The notes under the pieces: generated by a model
What the model saw: the letters and a program-made list of their open reading frames with translations, nothing else
Told to the model about the DNA's origin: nothing
Databases searched by the model: none
In this document: positions 26,801-35,237 of the stretch, piece after piece
Position numbering within the stretch: position 1 is the first letter of the stretch
Layout: every line of letters starts with the position of its first letter
Program-made: the position numbers and the translations under genes
Origin: Paenibacillus pabuli
Lineage (GTDB): Bacteria; Bacillota; Bacilli; Paenibacillales; Paenibacillaceae
Reading direction: 5' to 3'
DNA length: 64,000 bases
Assembly: GCF_039831995.1 (NCBI RefSeq)
Contig: NZ_JBDOIO010000003.1
Location: 868,001-932,000, forward strand

Positions 26801-28117
26801 TCAAGCCCCTTCTTCCTCCACTAACATTTCCAGCTTAATTACATTTACCCGTGAAATCCGCTTATGCTCCGTCTCCTGAATGACGAATACATATCCTCCA
26901 TATTCCACGGATTGACCGACTTCAGGCGGGATCGTCTCCACTCTGGAGTACAGCCAGCCACCAATCGTATCATAGTCGCTCCGATCCATGTCCAGTTCGA
27001 ATCGCTCACTGACTTCTTCAATCAGCATCATGCCATCAATGGAGTATTCCATTTCATCCACTTTCTCAATGGCAGGACGCTCCTGATCAAACTCATCCTG
27101 GATCTCGCCAACGATCTCTTCCATAATATCCTCCAGCGTTACCATTCCTGAAGTTCCTCCGTACTCATCAATCAGAATGGCAATCTGTGTCTTGCTGCGC
27201 TGCATACGCTTCAGCAGATCACTGATCGGCGTCGATTCCGGTACGGCAAGAATAGGTCGGATTACAGAAATAGTGTCTGTGAGCTGAGACCGCATCAGAT
27301 CCTTGATGTGAATAAAGCCGATAATGTGATCCTTGTCACCGTTATAGACTGGATAGCGGGTTCGCATGCTTTCACTGGCGATTTCCAGATTTTCAAGCAT
27401 GGACTGATTGGCATTCAGACAGATCATTTCCGTCCGCGGAATCATAATTTCACGGGCGGATGTTGCCGTAAAATCAAATATATTATCAACAAGCGCCAAT
27501 TCAGTATTGTCAATTAAACCGCTCTTATTGCTTTCTTTCATCAGAATGCGTATTTCATCTTCACTATGTGCCGAGTCATGCTCCGAAGCAGGTGCCATTC
27601 GAAACAATCTCAGCAGGCTGTTCGCCATACCATTCAAAGCCCAGATAAAGGGATACATCAATTTGTAAAAGAACGTAAGCAGTACCGCAGACCATAACGT
27701 GACCGTCTCCGATTTGCGGATTGCCATCGTCTTGGGAGCAAGTTCCCCGAGTACAATATGCAAAATCGTAATAATAACAAATGCAATCACAATTGAAATT
27801 CCGTGTACATATACCGGGCCGAGTCCAAACGCGGTAAACATGGGCTCAAGCAAATGTGCAATGGCAGGCTCTCCGAGCCAGCCGAGTCCCAGTGAAGCCA
27901 GCGTTATGCCCAATTGGCACGCAGACAGATAGGCATCCAGGTTACGTACAATATTGGAAGCATAGATGGCTCTTTTGTTGCCTGCTTCCACCAAAGCCTC
28001 AATTCGGCTGCCGCGAACTTTTACCATCGCGAATTCTGCCGAGACAAAAAAACCGTTCATCAGTACAAGCAAAGCAATTAAAAATAAATTTAATATACTC
28101 GGTAAGGGGTCACTCAA
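26801..28117 (-). CDS. CNNM-CBS-CorC_HlyC membrane protein (hemolysin C/MpfA family)
   Basis: A 438-residue membrane protein: a CNNM transmembrane domain (about 1-195, FFVSAEFAMVKVRGSR, ACQLGITLASLGLGWLGEPA), two CBS domains (about 215-340, PRTEMICL, DEYGGTSGMVTLEDIMEEIVGEIQDEFD) and a C-terminal CorC_HlyC domain. B. subtilis relatives such as MpfA affect magnesium export; older names call them hemolysins. The start is a TTG at 28117 with only a weak AGGAtG. A much better start 33 bases upstream in the same frame is cut off by an amber codon. Confidence 0.85.
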   Translation of the reverse strand: MSDPLPSILNLFLIALLVLMNGFFVSAEFAMVKVRGSRIEALVEAGNKRAIYASNIVRNLDAYLSACQLGITLASLGLGWLGEPAIAHLLEPMFTAFGLGPVYVHGISIVIAFVIITILHIVLGELAPKTMAIRKSETVTLWSAVLLTFFYKLMYPFIWALNGMANSLLRLFRMAPASEHDSAHSEDEIRILMKESNKSGLIDNTELALVDNIFDFTATSAREIMIPRTEMICLNANQSMLENLEIASESMRTRYPVYNGDKDHIIGFIHIKDLMRSQLTDTISVIRPILAVPESTPISDLLKRMQRSKTQIAILIDEYGGTSGMVTLEDIMEEIVGEIQDEFDQERPAIEKVDEMEYSIDGMMLIEEVSERFELDMDRSDYDTIGGWLYSRVETIPPEVGQSVEYGGYVFVIQETEHKRISRVNVIKLEMLVEEEGA

Positions 28118-28126
28118 ATTGTCATC

Positions 28127-28150
28127 CTATTCGCCGTCATTCTTCGGCAA
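28127..28150 (-). other. In-frame 7-codon ORF ahead of the CNNM gene
   Basis: GAAGGAGGTGGACCTAT precedes a TTG at 28150 that opens MPKNDGE and then TAG. The frame is the same as the CNNM gene, which restarts nine bases later. A second near-identical Shine-Dalgarno (28226-28237) precedes a 3-codon ORF at 28221-28210. Either the N-terminus carries a nonsense change or these are translated leaders coupled to the main gene. Confidence 0.5.
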
Positions 28151-28445
28151 ATAGGTCCACCTCCTTCGAAAATGTAGGATATTAGCCATTCTGCCGCTCA
28201 TATGCAGGTTCAACTTCCCAATGCTTCCACCTCCTTCTGGATTGTGTCGAATAAAAAGGATATGCTTCTTTTATTATATAACTCTAAACTACACAGTCAA
28301 TCCGTGTCCTATGACAACGAAATGATGCTAACCAGCTAAATACTTTACAAAGGTAGCGAATGCGCCGTCTTATTTACATTTGCTAACTGAGTAGCTGAAT
28401 AATTCTCAAGCGGGTTATTGATTTTTTATCTTATAGGAGGTGGTG

Positions 28446-28547
28446 ATGTCTGAAGCGAATGCAAGCAAAAATGCGAAACGAAAAAGAGTATTCCCCGTTG
28501 ATATCCAAATTTGGGGAATACTCTTTGATGGTTCTGCGCTAAGTTAA
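28446..28547 (+). CDS. Possible 33-residue basic small protein
   Basis: ATAGGAGGTGGTG directly precedes the ATG at 28446. The product begins MSEANASKNAKRKRVFP and ends GSALS. The frame runs through the terminator hairpin of the convergent sigma-fusion gene, so its middle residues are dictated by that stem. A very good ribosome binding site is the only support. No promoter or homolog is evident. Confidence 0.3.
   Translation: MSEANASKNAKRKRVFPVDIQIWGILFDGSALS
28483..28526 (-). terminator. Terminator after the sigma-DUF1835 gene
   Basis: A perfect 14-bp stem AAAGAGTATTCCCC / GGGGAATACTCTTT with a T-rich tail on the minus strand. Confidence 0.85.
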
Positions 28548-28552
28548 GGACG

Positions 28553-30187
28553 TTATGTGCTCATTTCGACAGGGAAATGAGACGTCCGATCCCAACGCCA
28601 ATGCGGTTTTTCACCTTGTGCGTTCCACAAACCTCCAATCCACATTTCGTCTCTTCGTAATTCTGCCCAATCCGCTTCCTCAGACAATACCTGGATACCG
28701 AGATCGGTCAGAGACAATACGGCATTACGGAAGTTTTCATTGTGCTGTGTAAAATCAGGAAACGTCTCTACTCCGCTAAGTAGTAATAAAGGATAGGGCT
28801 CCTTGGTCATTCTTCTTAGATGTGCCCAATATTCCAAATCACCCATCCCCAAAACATGGAGCCGCTCACTCACATGTTTAAAAAGCGAATATGGATGGTC
28901 GACACCTTGATTCACAGCTTCCAATGTCGCTTGTTCAATTGAAGTCAGACCATTCGATTGTGAAGGCAGACGGGACAAGTGAGCCTCGAAGGCAGCATGC
29001 GCAAATGGGAGAACCGTACCGTTTTGTTGTAAATAATCCATGTGATCCTGAATATCGGAAGAGGTGTATGCTTGCCAGAACTGACTTCCCGCTTGAATCT
29101 CCTCAGCTCCCATCACATGCCAGGTGCCTGACAAACGTCCGATTTGTCCGGGTGTAAGCTGGCCCAGTCCCCGAAAGACCTCGATTTCCGGATAAGCATC
29201 GATACATAATAGATTCAGCTTGGTATCCCCAAGCGATTGACCATTAAAATAATGCAACAGAAAGGATAACATCGCCTGATCATAGAGATCATATTCAAAC
29301 CAAAGTACAATCTCCTTGTACTGATGGAACGCATGCAGCTTTCGCTCCAGCTCCGCGATTTGCAGATATTCTGTCTGGGGAATTCCTAGCTGCTGTTCCA
29401 GATAGGCTGCGCGCTTGCTTCTCTCCATCTCGTTCCCCATATCTTTGGCTACAGGACCAAATGTGTAAAGTTCTCGCCAGACGATAACCTCTCCTTCGAT
29501 CCCGCTGCGCCGCAAACGATCTGCGGCATGGTCTCCATTCGTAATATGCAGCATGCCTTTGCCCCCTTCATAAAGTTCATTAAATACGGTAATAACGTCC
29601 GCAACCGGTAATGTACGCCTGAGCTTCGCCCTGGCATCGAACAGCCTTTTCTTCAGTGCTGGAACAGACACGCTGAGGAAATCAGATATTTCCTTCAGCG
29701 AATATCCCTGAAAATAGAACATGTCCACCACATGCCGCATGGATGACGGCAGACTGGATATCGAATCGCGAAGAATGCGATACCTTTCCTTTTGCAAAAC
29801 AAGTTGTTCGGGATTATCTCCCTCATCGCTCGAATCCACATTGTACAGTAAATCCTGTACAGGGGAAGTGCTGTGCTGTTTGCGCCTTAACCAACGATAG
29901 CACTGCCTTTCAACGATCACTTTGAACCATCCTGGGAAGGCTTCCGCATTCTCCAGCTTCGACAGATTAGCAAATGCTTCCGTGAACGCCTCCTGTACGA
30001 TATCTTCAGCCCAGAAAGCATCCTCCAGTTTGTGATAGGCTACAGCAAGCGCCATTCCGCGGAACTGTTTCATTAGCTGCTCATAAGCCTCAGGTTCGCC
30101 CCGGATGGCTCCCTCAATCCACTCATTCAATGATGTAAACTCCTCTCTGTAAGCGTCGTGCTCAGCCTGTATATGTATAAGTGCCAT
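28553..30187 (-). CDS. ECF sigma factor fused to a DUF1835-like domain
   Basis: A 544-residue fusion. Residues about 1-195 are an ECF sigma factor: region 2 with AEDIVQEAFTEAFANLSKLENAEAFPGWF, a short linker and region 4 with SLKEISDFLSVSVPALKKRLFDARAKLRR. From residue 212 (MLHITNGDHAADRLRRSGI) to the end is a DUF1835-type domain, which normally stands alone and starts with this same methionine segment (EGEVIVWRELYTFGPV, VLWFEYDLYDQ, GLTSIEQATLEAV). The frame is uninterrupted. The second domain may act as a sensory or anti-sigma-like module; that is inference. No separate anti-sigma gene follows. Confidence 0.8.
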   Translation of the reverse strand: MALIHIQAEHDAYREEFTSLNEWIEGAIRGEPEAYEQLMKQFRGMALAVAYHKLEDAFWAEDIVQEAFTEAFANLSKLENAEAFPGWFKVIVERQCYRWLRRKQHSTSPVQDLLYNVDSSDEGDNPEQLVLQKERYRILRDSISSLPSSMRHVVDMFYFQGYSLKEISDFLSVSVPALKKRLFDARAKLRRTLPVADVITVFNELYEGGKGMLHITNGDHAADRLRRSGIEGEVIVWRELYTFGPVAKDMGNEMERSKRAAYLEQQLGIPQTEYLQIAELERKLHAFHQYKEIVLWFEYDLYDQAMLSFLLHYFNGQSLGDTKLNLLCIDAYPEIEVFRGLGQLTPGQIGRLSGTWHVMGAEEIQAGSQFWQAYTSSDIQDHMDYLQQNGTVLPFAHAAFEAHLSRLPSQSNGLTSIEQATLEAVNQGVDHPYSLFKHVSERLHVLGMGDLEYWAHLRRMTKEPYPLLLLSGVETFPDFTQHNENFRNAVLSLTDLGIQVLSEEADWAELRRDEMWIGGLWNAQGEKPHWRWDRTSHFPVEMST

Positions 30188-30234
30188 GATTGCGAGTAAA
30201 GGTTACTACAATCTCTATTATAACTAAAAAAACG

Positions 30235-30268
30235 GTCCCGCTTGTGGATGCGATTCCACATGCGGGAC
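30235..30268 (-). terminator. Terminator after gerQ
   Basis: GTCCCGCaTGTGGA / TCCACAaGCGGGAC on the minus strand, followed by CG and a T7 run. It lies 47 bp past gerQ. Confidence 0.85.
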
Positions 30269-30315
30269 AGCCTGATTTGTATTTATATGAAAGTATGACC
30301 CCGCTACCTTACGAA

Positions 30316-30825
30316 TTAGAATCTGCTTGGAGCTTGAGGGAAGTTTCCAATGACGCCCGGATATTGGTACAACAATGGCTCATCAAACGTAGCATAATCA
30401 AAGTTAACCATTAACAGCATAATACGTCTTCCTGTTTTCGGATCGCTGATAATGATATGATCACGTCCTGCAGCTTCAATGACTCCTTGGAAAATGCGTG
30501 CATTCCATTCTTTGTTACCTTCGTATGTCATGTAGAACGTACCAAATTTACCGAGATTCAGACGCAGAATGTTTTCGATGTATGATTGTTCAAACTGCGG
30601 AGCAGTCGTAGTCACGACTCCACCTGTTGGTGTCATTGGGCTTCCGCTGGATACAAGCGGTGGCACGCTTGTGGAACTCGGTGACACCATGCTTGGAGAA
30701 ACCATGCCAGGTGTTGGCGACATCGAAGGCATGCCGTTACCGATTTTATAGGATGTTCCTTGAACTTGCGAGTTGGCTTGTTGACCCAGTGCCTGTGTTG
30801 TTGGTTGATATGGTTGATTAATCAT
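30316..30825 (-). CDS. gerQ: Spore coat protein GerQ
   Basis: A 169-residue inner spore coat protein. A Pro/Ser/Thr/Met-rich N-terminal half (about 1-80) leads to the conserved GerQ domain: QSYIENILRLNLGKFGTFYMTYEG, EWNARIFQGVIEAAGRDHIIISDP, TGRRIMLLMVNFDYATFDE. In B. subtilis GerQ is crosslinked into the coat and is needed for CwlJ localisation. GGGAGG precedes the ATG at 30825. It lies 18 bp after cwlJ, so the partners form an operon. Confidence 0.93.
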   Translation of the reverse strand: MINQPYQPTTQALGQQANSQVQGTSYKIGNGMPSMSPTPGMVSPSMVSPSSTSVPPLVSSGSPMTPTGGVVTTTAPQFEQSYIENILRLNLGKFGTFYMTYEGNKEWNARIFQGVIEAAGRDHIIISDPKTGRRIMLLMVNFDYATFDEPLLYQYPGVIGNFPQAPSRF

Positions 30826-30843
30826 TGTAATTCCTCCCAAAAT

Positions 30844-31266
30844 TTAGTAAACTTCCGGACAATCTTCACCTGTCGGACTGAAGAAACAGTGTGCTTTGAA
30901 ACGGCCCGTATTTTGCTGGTTATACCAGGTTGCAGGACAGTCACCCACAGGTCTGAAAAACCACAGGGCATTGCTGGCCGGCCAGATCCGTTCTCCATTA
31001 ATTACACGTTGTGCCAAACGAATTTCGGATTGTCTTGCCCGCTGATAGAAGTAGCCTTTTTGAGTCGATTCGAACCCACCGGGATTCTGGAATACCATGC
31101 GGTTAATGTCACGAATATCCCCAAAATCCAGACAGTCCACCAGTACCCGGTTCACACCTACATTACCTACAAGCAGCATGCCCTGTACGCCGTCACCTTC
31201 AGCCTCTGCCCTCATCAGCCTTGCCAGCAGTCTGACGTCTTCCGAGTTGGCTTTAATAACAGCCAT
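30844..31266 (-). CDS. cwlJ: Spore cortex-lytic hydrolase CwlJ
   Basis: A 140-residue SleB/CwlJ-type hydrolase that degrades spore cortex during germination. It has LLARLMRAEAEGDGVQGMLLVGNVGVNRV with the catalytic-type glutamate, then YQRARQSEIRLAQRVINGER and ALWFFRP; a C-terminal Cys/Phe segment (KAHCFFSPTGEDCPEVY) is typical of CwlJ. It has no signal peptide, as expected of CwlJ and unlike SleB. GGGAGG precedes the ATG at 31266. Expression in the mother cell is expected, but no sigma-E promoter could be fixed by eye. Confidence 0.92.
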   Translation of the reverse strand: MAVIKANSEDVRLLARLMRAEAEGDGVQGMLLVGNVGVNRVLVDCLDFGDIRDINRMVFQNPGGFESTQKGYFYQRARQSEIRLAQRVINGERIWPASNALWFFRPVGDCPATWYNQQNTGRFKAHCFFSPTGEDCPEVY

Positions 31267-31365
31267 GTTCTGTTTCCTCCCTTGCTTCAGCTCTTCATCA
31301 CCGTACATCGTATTGTGCAGGAGCCTATTCGGTGACACGATTCCGTCTTTTTTTTCACAAAAAAA

Positions 31366-31396
31366 CTCGGAACCTCACCCCATGTGAAGTCCCGAG
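31366..31396 (-). terminator. Terminator after the tandem-barrel secreted protein
   Basis: CTCGGgAcTTCAC / GTGAgGTTCCGAG on the minus strand followed by seven T residues, 30 bp past the stop. Confidence 0.8.
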
Positions 31397-31425
31397 ACAA
31401 AACATTTCCTATATAACCAGCCTAA

Positions 31426-33174
31426 TTAAGGCTTGGCATTAATCCAGTAATCGTAAGCATGTACCATGTTACCTTGGTACGCTTCATATTCCTTCAGTAG
31501 ATCAGGCAGCTTCGCAAGCTGACGTTCCATCTCGGCAGCACCCGCATCGTAAAATGAAATATGGGCGCCTTCGTGGTTCTCTTTCATTTCTACGGAAATC
31601 AGCAGCGGCTTGCCCAAACGTTCGGCAATCTCCATCTCCTGTTTGACTACTGCTGCAATGCCATTGGACCCTTCAGCCGTGTTACGGAAAGCCATGAGAG
31701 AGACATGGTCCAATGTGCGGATCATAAACTCACTGACAGACATGTCCTGTCCTGGCAAAGGGAAGCTATCCAGCCATACAGCCAGATCGGCACTGGTCTC
31801 CAAACTGCTGTCCTTCTTCGTTTCTTCCTGGAAAAAGGCGATATTGGCAGCCCACTCTGTCAAAAGTGCATCCCGATCGGAATTCCATTCCGGCAGTGTG
31901 TAGGGCTCAATATCCAGGTGAATGCCCTTGAACCGTTCTTCCGGTTCAACTTCGGCATTATAATTTTTCACATAATTGATCAGGCGCTCGATCCGTGGTC
32001 TGTTTTCAGATCTTCCCCAGATGGGATGGCCGCCCATGGCATGAATTTCGATCCCTTGTGCCTGGGCTCGTTTAACAAAACTGCGATAACTTGAATAGGG
32101 CTGATCCAGATCAAGCCGGACATACAAAAAGTTAATATTCTGCGCCGTGGCAAAATCAAGAATATGTTGGCCGCCATCATTCGTTACCTGGGAAGCCTCC
32201 CAGATGTAGGTTCCACGAATCTCAGGCTGAAGGGTTGGCTTCTCCGGCGCAGGCTGTTCTTCCGGTTCAAGCTGTCCCCAGTACACGATATCATGCACGG
32301 CAGAGCCTGCATATGAAGCGTGATTGCGTAATGATTCCGCAACCTCTGTCATGACACTCTCCAGTTGTGCTGCTCCCTTTCCGGCAAAAGTCGTAAACTC
32401 TTCACCAGGCATCGGCTTCGTATTCACGCCAACGGTGACTGACGCACCGCTGGCATCGGCCCAATTCATTTCCTGTTCAATCAGTTGTATAATTCCGTTA
32501 TTCCCTTGTGCATTATCGCGGTAGGCTAGTAAAGTAACATGATTGAATTGTTCCATGAACCAGCGTGATAACGGCGGGTTAACCGTATCATCTGTCGTTT
32601 TTGTACCAGCAACCGTATAAGAATCCAGCCAAAAAGGCAGATCAACATTAATGTTGATTGTACCATTTGCCTCGACCTGTTCGAGCAACAATTCCATATT
32701 GGCAACCCAGGACTGAACCAGTGGCTCTGAATCTTCTTGCCATGCTGGCAGAACGTAGGGTTTGATATCCAGATGGATGGCGTCAAACTGTTCTTCCGCA
32801 GCAGCTCCCCTATTATATTCTGCAACCCATGCAGCCAAACGGAGCATCGGTGCTTCACGGCCCTGAACGGCCCACGACGGGTCCCCTCCAAGGGCTTCAA
32901 CAGCAATACCTACCTCGCTGGCTTTGGAGATAAACGTGCGATATACTTCATTGGATAAATTCATATCCACGTTCACATAGAGTCTGTTAATCTTATGTTT
33001 AGCTGCGTTAGCCAGCAGCTCGTTTCCTCCACCATCTTGGACAGACTTGGCCTGCCATACCCAGGCTGCCCGTATGTCGGTACCTGCCTCCACAGGCGAA
33101 GCAAATCCTGTCATTATGATCCCTCCAATCAGCAGTAATAGGCCAATGATCTTCCGGGATGAATTCCCGAACAT
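31426..33174 (-). CDS. Secreted protein with two tandem TIM-barrel-like domains
   Basis: A 582-residue exported protein with a signal peptide (IIGLLLLIGGIIMTGFASPVEA). Residues about 32-300 and 318-582 are two copies of one domain: TDIRAAWVWQAKSVQDGG aligns with PEIRGTYIWEASQVTNDGG, FDAIHLDIKPYVLPAW with FKGIHLDIEPYTLPEW, and HVTLLAYRDNAQGNNGI with HVSLMAFRNTAEGSNGI. The LDIEPY motif resembles the acidic strand-4 motif of barrel glycosidases. The second copy keeps Glu423, while the first has Lys138 at that place. A glycosidase-like fold acting on cell wall or extracellular polymers is a guess; no family name is certain. Confidence 0.75.
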   Translation of the reverse strand: MFGNSSRKIIGLLLLIGGIIMTGFASPVEAGTDIRAAWVWQAKSVQDGGGNELLANAAKHKINRLYVNVDMNLSNEVYRTFISKASEVGIAVEALGGDPSWAVQGREAPMLRLAAWVAEYNRGAAAEEQFDAIHLDIKPYVLPAWQEDSEPLVQSWVANMELLLEQVEANGTININVDLPFWLDSYTVAGTKTTDDTVNPPLSRWFMEQFNHVTLLAYRDNAQGNNGIIQLIEQEMNWADASGASVTVGVNTKPMPGEEFTTFAGKGAAQLESVMTEVAESLRNHASYAGSAVHDIVYWGQLEPEEQPAPEKPTLQPEIRGTYIWEASQVTNDGGQHILDFATAQNINFLYVRLDLDQPYSSYRSFVKRAQAQGIEIHAMGGHPIWGRSENRPRIERLINYVKNYNAEVEPEERFKGIHLDIEPYTLPEWNSDRDALLTEWAANIAFFQEETKKDSSLETSADLAVWLDSFPLPGQDMSVSEFMIRTLDHVSLMAFRNTAEGSNGIAAVVKQEMEIAERLGKPLLISVEMKENHEGAHISFYDAGAAEMERQLAKLPDLLKEYEAYQGNMVHAYDYWINAKP

Positions 33175-33242
33175 ATACTCCCTCCATTCCTGTTCTGTTG
33201 TAAAATCTCATTCATTATAGCAACCGACTTCTAAATTTCAAA

Positions 33243-33269
33243 TAAGCCCAAGTGCTTAACTTGGGCTTA
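33243..33269 (-). terminator. Hairpin after the SDR gene
   Basis: TAAGCCCAAGT / ACTTGGGCTTA with a 5-base loop, 50 bp past the SDR stop. The T-tract is moderate. Confidence 0.65.
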
Positions 33270-33318
33270 CGGCTTCTATGGCATTCAATTTGTACAACAG
33301 ACCGAGGGAATCCCGGTT

Positions 33319-34068
33319 CTAGTCCTCATATATCATTTTTCGCGTCATACCTCCATCAATCATCAGGTTGGTCCCTGTGACAAAGGTATTGCTTGGATCC
33401 GACAAATATAAACATGCTCGGGAGATATCCGAAGGGATGCCTACACGTCCTGCAGGATGCTGCTCATGATCTTCCGGCTTCAATTCGTCCACATTGCCTG
33501 TCTCAATCCATCCCGGACTGATACAATTGACCCGAATGCCGTCCTTGCCAAGTGAGACTGCCATCGCATGTGTCAGGGCCACAATGGCTCCTTTTGACGC
33601 TGCATAGGCCTCTGTCTCAGGTTCAGACATAAACGCACGTGTCGATGCCATATTGACTATAGAGCCTCCATGTTCATTTTGTTTCATATGTTTGGCCGCT
33701 TCACGGCTTGCGAGAAAGCAGCTTCTTACATTCGTATTGAGCACATCGTCCCATTCCTCCAAGGTCAGCTCATAGGGAGACTTCCACCTGGCTACGCCGG
33801 CATTGTTCACCAGGATGTTGATTTGTTTAAATTCTTCGATGGTTGTACGGATCAAATTCGTAATATCCTGCTCCTTGCGAACATCACACTGTACGAAGAT
33901 GGCTTCTCCGCCTTCATTGCGAATCGAAGCTGCAGCAGCTGCACCTTCCGCCTCCTGATAATCGGCTAGTACAACTTTGGCTCCAGCAACCGCATACGCT
34001 TCGGCTACACTGCGTCCGATCCCCTGAGCCGCTCCCGTAACAACAACGACTTGATCTGTAAATGACAT
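33319..34068 (-). CDS. Short-chain dehydrogenase/reductase
   Basis: A 249-residue classical SDR oxidoreductase. Cofactor motif TGAAQGIG near residue 12, DADH-like acidic residue region VVLADYQEAEG (suggesting NAD preference), NNAGVA near 88, catalytic Ser in VNMASTRAF, YAASK (Tyr-x3-Lys) and the SPGWIETG loop. The C-terminal FVTGTNLMIDGGMTRKM is typical. The start is the ATG at 34068 with AGGAG upstream; the open frame runs 34 codons further. The substrate is not indicated by neighbours. Confidence 0.88.
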   Translation of the reverse strand: MSFTDQVVVVTGAAQGIGRSVAEAYAVAGAKVVLADYQEAEGAAAAASIRNEGGEAIFVQCDVRKEQDITNLIRTTIEEFKQINILVNNAGVARWKSPYELTLEEWDDVLNTNVRSCFLASREAAKHMKQNEHGGSIVNMASTRAFMSEPETEAYAASKGAIVALTHAMAVSLGKDGIRVNCISPGWIETGNVDELKPEDHEQHPAGRVGIPSDISRACLYLSDPSNTFVTGTNLMIDGGMTRKMIYED

Positions 34069-34219
34069 AATGAACTCCTCCTCTATTAACATGCTTCTGT
34101 CAGCGCATATGAAATATGTCGAATCAAGAAACCTTATTGTTATAAAGACTCTCTCCTTATATAAAAACACGATACCACCATTAAGAAACGCTTGTCCAAG
34201 AAAAAGAATATTAAAAAAA

Positions 34220-34242
34220 GCTTACGCCACAATGGCGCAAGC
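34220..34242 (-). terminator. Terminator after the DUF2500 gene
   Basis: GCTTgcGCCA / TGGCgtAAGC followed by a T7 run on the minus strand. Confidence 0.8.
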
Positions 34243-34250
34243 CAGCCGGA

Positions 34251-34643
34251 TTATCCGCGTACACCTTCTGAATACAGGCGGTTGTAGCGCTCGAAGCCTA
34301 TATACCGCGTTCCCTTGAAAGAAAGACGGCCTTCATCTCCCTCGGAGCACAGTCCGTACTCTTCTCCGTTCACCTTGAATTCGAGCCGATCTCCGCTCTC
34401 TACTTCAAAGGTAATGTAATACAGTGTACGGGCTGAACTGCCTGGTTCAGCTTGCGACTGACTGATCTGCATTCTTCTGCCCGTTATCCGCGAAGGTACG
34501 GTAAGCAGAGGCTCGGCGTTGTTACGCCCCCATCTCCATACTTCTTTCCCCATGGACAGAAGCACAATGCCTATAATCAGAACAAACACGACCGGAAAGA
34601 CGGTTCCGAAAAAATCAAACATCCAGGATGATTCAATGCCCAT
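34251..34643 (-). CDS. DUF2500-family membrane protein
   Basis: A 130-residue protein with one N-terminal membrane helix (VFPVVFVLIIGIVLLSM) and a beta-rich DUF2500-type domain (VPSRITGRRMQIS, TLYYITFEVESGDRLEFKVNGEEYGLCSEGDEGRLSFKGTRYIGFER). The family occurs widely in Gram-positives and enterobacteria with no known function. It stands alone, with its own terminator. Confidence 0.8.
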   Translation of the reverse strand: MGIESSWMFDFFGTVFPVVFVLIIGIVLLSMGKEVWRWGRNNAEPLLTVPSRITGRRMQISQSQAEPGSSARTLYYITFEVESGDRLEFKVNGEEYGLCSEGDEGRLSFKGTRYIGFERYNRLYSEGVRG

Positions 34644-34829
34644 GTCTCTCCCCTCCGTTCTTACACCTAGGACAGCCAGAGTCTTGACCCGTCTCCAGTA
34701 AATATATATGCGCGAGTATTATGGAACTTGTTATCGGGATTCAAATTGTAAGGAACGATAGACATGAATCGCGCGAACGACCTCTTTAATTTTATAACAT
34801 CATGAATTTGATGTTTTCTGCAATAAAAA

Positions 34830-34845
34830 GCCCCCAGTTGGGGGC
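34830..34845 (-). terminator. Terminator after the small cysteine protein gene
   Basis: GCCCCCAgTTGGGGGC followed by TTTTTA on the minus strand. Confidence 0.8.
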
Positions 34846-34901
34846 ATTACGTTACTCAATAGGATTTCAGTTCTGTATGGTTATTTGATTGGCACCTCTT
34901 G

Positions 34902-35102
34902 TTAGGCGTACATCAAATTCATGAAACCGCGGGTTGCTTCCGCGCCCTCCGGTTCTTCTGGCTGCACGTATTGAGCCATGCAGGCCCGCACTTCTTCTTC
35001 GGTTGTGCAACGATTGGCATCATCGCAATTGTAGCATAATTGAAGCATGTATCTTGTTAATTCGTCCGCCTGCGTGAATTGAGTTTGTTCATTGGTTCTC
35101 AT
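34902..35102 (-). CDS. 66-residue cysteine-containing protein of unknown function
   Basis: A small soluble protein whose centre has four cysteines (CYNCDDANRCTTEEEVRACM), a spacing compatible with a zinc site or disulfides, followed by an acidic Pro/Glu segment. The ATG at 35102 has GGGAG eight bases upstream; two upstream ATGs (35117, 35108) are less well placed. A strong terminator follows, so it is a real single-gene unit. It may be a lineage-specific protein; no function is proposed. Confidence 0.65.
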   Translation of the reverse strand: MRTNEQTQFTQADELTRYMLQLCYNCDDANRCTTEEEVRACMAQYVQPEEPEGAEATRGFMNLMYA

Positions 35103-35192
35103 CTTCATCACTCCCATCTCTTCTTGAATTCAATATAACATCATTTAATATTTGTTTTTGTGATTTATTTCACAAAGTATGTAAAAAGAAAA

Positions 35193-35208
35193 GAAACCCG
35201 CCGGTTTC
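35193..35208 (-). terminator. Terminator after the Asp-box lipoprotein gene
   Basis: GAAACCggcgGGTTTC followed by TTTTCTTTTT on the minus strand. Confidence 0.75.
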
Positions 35209-35237
35209 CTTCTTAGAACATCTATATTCCTTTGTAT

